DNA of 7,686 nucleotides from the NCBI GenBank assembly GCA_009827205.1, contig WUAK01000132.1, positions 1-7,686 of the forward strand, written 5' to 3'. Every line of letters starts with the position of its first letter. The stretch's first letter is position 1. This DNA is from Phycisphaeraceae bacterium (GTDB taxonomy: Bacteria > Planctomycetota > Phycisphaerae > Phycisphaerales > UBA1924). Positions 5,442-7,686 of this stretch are shown in pieces. A program made the position numbers and the translations under genes. Below the pieces are notes generated by a model, which worked only from the letters and a program-made list of their open reading frames with translations, was not told the origin of the DNA and made no database searches.

Positions 5442-5896
5442 TGTTTGTGCTGACGCGAGGACAGGCGCATGTTGTTGCGGCGAGCCGCGGCTTTGCGTGA
5501 GAGTTCACCGATCGGGCGGGGCCCCTGGCAGCAGCCAACGGCGCACGCATCGTCGATCGGCTCCGGCTCGGAGCTTTCCTTTGACATACCCGATTCGATC
5601 GCGGGCAGGATGCTCGCGACGAGGATGACGCCGAACGAACCGAGCAGAACAACCGGGTGCAGATCCATGTCGTAGCGCCGGAGCACGACGAAGTTGAGAA
5701 CCGCGGTCGCGGCGATGAGCACGAACGCGATGATGAGACGTTTGGCGAGTTTGCCGCCGTCGGTGTCCTCGAAGGGTTCCGGCGGGAGGTCGTCGGGGAT
5801 CTCGTATGCGAGCTTGTCGGGCTGGTAGCTGCCGCCCGAGGGCACGCGGGTCGCTTGCTGGCCTGCGAGTTTCAGGTTGGTTTGGCTTTGTGCCAT
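5438..5896 (-). CDS. Two-pass membrane protein with a cysteine-containing tail, 152 aa
   Basis: I do not recognise a family. The polar, Gln/Ser-rich N-terminus (1-50) carries an acidic proline stretch (EIPDDLPPEPFEDTD, 32-46). It is followed by two hydrophobic segments (about 54-72 and 81-99) with a short loop RRYDMDLHP. The C-terminal tail is first acidic (104-116), then has Cys118, Cys122 and Cys123 in CAVGCCQGPRP, then turns strongly basic (133-152). Both termini are predicted cytoplasmic. The C-x3-C-C spacing could bind metal, but three cysteines alone are not proof. ATG 5896 lacks a Shine-Dalgarno; TACTGT ends 5 nt upstream. It follows the 178-codon gene on the same strand after 48 bp. 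Its stop TAA overlaps the stop of the convergent sulfotransferase. Confidence 0.75.
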   Translation of the reverse strand: MAQSQTNLKLAGQQATRVPSGGSYQPDKLAYEIPDDLPPEPFEDTDGGKLAKRLIIAFVLIAATAVLNFVVLRRYDMDLHPVVLLGSFGVILVASILPAIESGMSKESSEPEPIDDACAVGCCQGPRPIGELSRKAAARRNNMRLSSRQHKH

Positions 5897-5901
5897 ATCA
5901 C

Positions 5902-5907
5902 ACAGTA
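5902..5907 (-). promoter_or_regulatory. Putative -10 hexamer TACTGT of the 152-aa membrane gene
   Basis: TACTGT on the minus strand ends 5 nt before ATG 5896, with GTGAT between and no Shine-Dalgarno. It matches TATAAT only at the first, second and last positions. The call depends on the recurring position of TANNNT before starts in this window. Read-through from the gene upstream is an alternative. Confidence 0.25.
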
Positions 5908-5944
5908 GATCCGAAATGCGGGGCGGTTTCTTCCCAAATCCGGA

Positions 5945-6481
5945 TCAAATCATCTGTTCCATGAGAAATCTGTTCCGTTTGTTCGTGTTCCGTATTGCCA
6001 CGACGATCCCGATAATCGTCACGATAATGGGCACGGCGATCATGACCACGAAGATCTTCATCACCCGGTCGGCCATGGCCATCGGCTCGTGGCGGAGTGT
6101 GATTGGATAGGCATCTGCTGTGATTTCGAGCGTTAGGTCGCCACGCTCGGGGACCGAGAGGGTGCCCAGCACGAGGTGGCGCTGTTCGCCGATGACGATC
6201 CACATGTCCGATGTGTTGGGCCTGAAGCTCAAAGCCGGGTTGATTGGCGTGACTGTGATGTTGTTGGAGTCGGCATTGATATTTGCATCGCGCGCGAGCA
6301 CATACTCGCCCGCGGCGGGCACTCGAATGGTGTGTGTGCCGTCGGATTCGATCGTGTCGAAGACCTTGGAAGCGCCGGCGACGAGCATCCAGCCGCCGCC
6401 CCCGATCGCGGCGACGAGCAGGATCAGACCCGAGACGATGAGGATCGTGCCGATGGGTTTGGGTTTGTAGACCTCGTCCAT
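5945..6481 (-). CDS. Two-pass membrane protein with an extracytoplasmic beta-rich domain, 178 aa
   Basis: I do not recognise a family. A short N-terminus (MDEVYKPKP) leads into a first transmembrane segment (about 10-36). A domain of about 100 residues (40-138) is rich in alternating hydrophobic and polar residues (HTIRVPAAGEYVLARD, NNITVTPINP, DLTLEITADAYPITLR), as in a beta-sandwich. A second transmembrane segment (about 142-163) ends in a basic tail (RNTNKRNRF). Both ends are predicted cytoplasmic, with the middle domain outside. ATG 6481 has no Shine-Dalgarno, but TAACAT ends 6 nt upstream. It follows pdhC on the same strand after 30 bp, which may reflect shared transcription, yet nothing in the protein suggests a role in the dehydrogenase complex. 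It has one visible cysteine-free ectodomain and no catalytic motif. Confidence 0.78.
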   Translation of the reverse strand: MDEVYKPKPIGTILIVSGLILLVAAIGGGGWMLVAGASKVFDTIESDGTHTIRVPAAGEYVLARDANINADSNNITVTPINPALSFRPNTSDMWIVIGEQRHLVLGTLSVPERGDLTLEITADAYPITLRHEPMAMADRVMKIFVVMIAVPIIVTIIGIVVAIRNTNKRNRFLMEQMI

Positions 6482-6487
6482 ATTGGG

Positions 6488-6493
6488 ATGTTA
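6488..6493 (-). promoter_or_regulatory. Putative -10 hexamer TAACAT of the 178-aa membrane gene
   Basis: TAACAT on the minus strand ends 6 nt before ATG 6481, within the 30-bp gap after pdhC. It matches TATAAT at four positions (T, A, and the final A and T). The implied transcript would be leaderless or nearly so. No clear -35 is seen in the end of pdhC. Confidence 0.3.
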
Positions 6494-6511
6494 ACCGATC
6501 GCTCGACGTGA

Positions 6512-7686
6512 TCAGACGAGCAGGCTCGCCGGGCTTTCGAGGAGCTTGCGGACCGTGGAGAGGTACTCGGCTGCCATCGCGCCGTCGATGATGCGGTGAT
6601 CGCTGGACATGGTCATGGACATCTCGTGCCCGACGGTGATGGCCTGCTCGCCGTCCTCGTCGGTCTCGATGAAGGGTTTCTCAACGGCTTGCCCGACGGC
6701 GAGGATCGCGGCGTTGGGCGGGTTGATGATCGCGGTGAAGTGATCGACGCCGAACATGCCGAGGTTCGAGATGGTGAAGGTCGAGTCCGACATCTCCTCG
6801 GGGGTGAGTCCCTTCTCGCGGGCCTTCCTTGCGAGGCGCTTGGTCTCGGCCGAGATGTAGCGGAGGCCCTGGGCGTCGGCGCCGCGGATGGTCGCGACGA
6901 CGAGGCCTCCCCCGCGTTCGGCGGGCAGGCTGACGGCGACCCCGATGTTGACGTGCTTGTGCAGATCGATAGAGGGGCCGTTGTCATTCCAGCTCGAGTT
7001 GATGAATGGGTGCTGGTGCATCGCAAGGGCGCTGGCGCGGACGAGGAAGTCGTTGACACTGAGCTTGACGCCCTGGTTCTCGAGCTGGCTGTTGAGCTGC
7101 TGACGGAGTTCGAGGAGCGCGTCGATGCGGGCGCTGACTGTGACCTGGTAGTGGGGGATTGTTGTCTTTGATTCGACGAGCCTGCGGGCGATGGTGCCTC
7201 GCATGTTGCTGAGTGGGACGTTCTTGTCCTCGAGCGCAACGGGCGCGGGCATCGGCGCCGGCGCGGGCGATGCGGCGACCGCTTGCTGGGGTGCGGCCTG
7301 CGCGGGTGCGGCGACCGGCTGAGCGCCGGGGACGGCGTGCTCGACGTCCTTCTTGACGATGCGGCCCGAGGGACCCGAGCCGTCGATCGAGTTAAGGTCG
7401 ATGCCCCGCTCGCTGGCGATCTTCTTGGCCAGGGGCGAAGCCATGATGCGGCCCGTGGTGCTGTCGGGGTCGGCGCTGATGCCGTGCGAGGGTGCGAGCG
7501 TGGCGGTTGTGGACCCGTTGCTGGCGGCCTTGTCGGGGCCAGCGTCCTGCTTCTGCGCTGGAGCGGCGGCGCCAGAGGATGCCCCGCCCGCGCTGCTCGC
7601 GGCCTCGGCGAGGTCCTCGTCTTCCTCGGCGATCACAACGATCAGGTCACCGACGTTGACGTTGCTGCCCTCCGATCGGAAGAGCA
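6512..7686 (-). CDS. pdhC: Dihydrolipoyllysine acetyltransferase, E2 of pyruvate dehydrogenase (5' end cut by window edge)
   Basis: E2 takes the acetyl group from E1 on its lipoyl arm and passes it to CoA, forming the core of the pyruvate dehydrogenase complex in the cytoplasm. 390 residues are visible. The end of a lipoyl domain (EGSNVNVGDLIVVIAEE) enters from the edge; its lipoyl-lysine lies outside the window. After an Ala/Ser/Gly linker comes the peripheral subunit-binding domain (DNA about 7334-7444) with ASPLAKKIASERGID and GSGPSGRIVKKDV. An Ala/Pro-rich flexible linker and the catalytic acyltransferase domain follow, ending with the active-site motif DHRIIDG (His codon 6596-6598). ISNLGMFGVDHFTAIINPP resembles the mitochondrial/alphaproteobacterial pyruvate-type E2 more than the 2-oxoglutarate type; a branched-chain substrate cannot be fully excluded. 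A GTG at 7636 is inside the lipoyl domain and is not the true start. Confidence 0.95.
   Translation of the reverse strand, partial: LFRSEGSNVNVGDLIVVIAEEDEDLAEAASSAGGASSGAAAPAQKQDAGPDKAASNGSTTATLAPSHGISADPDSTTGRIMASPLAKKIASERGIDLNSIDGSGPSGRIVKKDVEHAVPGAQPVAAPAQAAPQQAVAASPAPAPMPAPVALEDKNVPLSNMRGTIARRLVESKTTIPHYQVTVSARIDALLELRQQLNSQLENQGVKLSVNDFLVRASALAMHQHPFINSSWNDNGPSIDLHKHVNIGVAVSLPAERGGGLVVATIRGADAQGLRYISAETKRLARKAREKGLTPEEMSDSTFTISNLGMFGVDHFTAIINPPNAAILAVGQAVEKPFIETDEDGEQAITVGHEMSMTMSSDHRIIDGAMAAEYLSTVRKLLESPASLLV

Noticed and set aside
5433..5454. GTCAG / CTGAC inverted repeat at the convergent gene ends as a terminator
   Set aside because: Only five pairs close a 12-base loop, it is AT/GC mixed, and no T run follows on either strand.
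5908..5946. GATCCG / CGGATC inverted repeat in the gap between the 178-aa and 152-aa genes
   Set aside because: Six pairs enclose a 27-base loop with only a weak inner GAAA/TTTC pairing and no T run. Too little to call a terminator or operator.
6596..7171. Plus-strand open frame of 191 codons opposite pdhC
   Set aside because: It mirrors the E2 catalytic domain codons and gives an Asp/Gly/Val-rich translation without domain features.
7634..7636. GTG at 7636 as the start of the E2 gene
   Set aside because: The frame continues upstream to the window edge with lipoyl-domain sequence (EGSNVNVGDLIV), so the real start lies outside the window.
1..7686. A novel multi-gene system such as defence, secretion, phage or mobile element
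   Set aside because: The identified genes are housekeeping genes plus unrelated membrane proteins. No transposase, integrase, nuclease, toxin-antitoxin pair, terminal repeats or repeat-spacer array is visible.

Overview
This is a gene-dense, high-GC bacterial window with a planctomycete-like character (possibly Phycisphaerae; inferred from the style of the ValRS and E2 proteins, the near absence of Shine-Dalgarno sequences and the many orphan membrane proteins, with no marker gene to prove it). It holds nine protein genes, two of them cut by the window edges. Three are confident housekeeping genes: valS (valyl-tRNA synthetase), prfB (peptide chain release factor 2) and pdhC (E2 of pyruvate dehydrogenase). 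The other six are a membrane-anchored TPR protein, a sulfotransferase and four small unrecognised membrane proteins. I see no RNA genes, insertion sequences, CRISPR arrays, phage genes or attachment sites.

Layout. The 5' part of valS reads leftward from 1513 and runs off the left edge. The TPR gene (1550-2581) diverges from it, with 36 bp between the start codons. A small membrane gene with a poly-aspartate tract (2947-2597, minus) converges on the TPR gene and diverges from prfB, with 33 bp between the start codons. prfB (2981-4109) has the family's in-frame stop and +1 frameshift, but the stop is TAA rather than the usual TGA and no Shine-Dalgarno-like stimulator precedes it. A GTG-start membrane gene (4106-4441) overlaps the prfB stop by four bases. 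A sulfotransferase (4500-5441) follows, after a 9-bp-stem inverted repeat. On the minus strand, pdhC (entering from the right edge, ending at 6512), a 178-codon membrane protein and a 152-codon membrane protein run toward the sulfotransferase. The last of these ends tail to tail with it, stop codons overlapping.

The most notable signals are regulatory. First, the prfB recoding site is CTT TAA C. UAA is read by both RF1 and RF2, so the classical RF2-specific feedback loop would be altered. Second, six genes that do not overlap an upstream gene carry a TANNNT hexamer ending 5-9 nt before the start codon, with no Shine-Dalgarno sequence. This suggests -10 elements feeding leaderless or nearly leaderless transcripts. 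The coupled GTG gene and the sulfotransferase lack it. No multi-gene novel system such as defence, secretion or mobile cargo is evident; the genes do not form one pathway.
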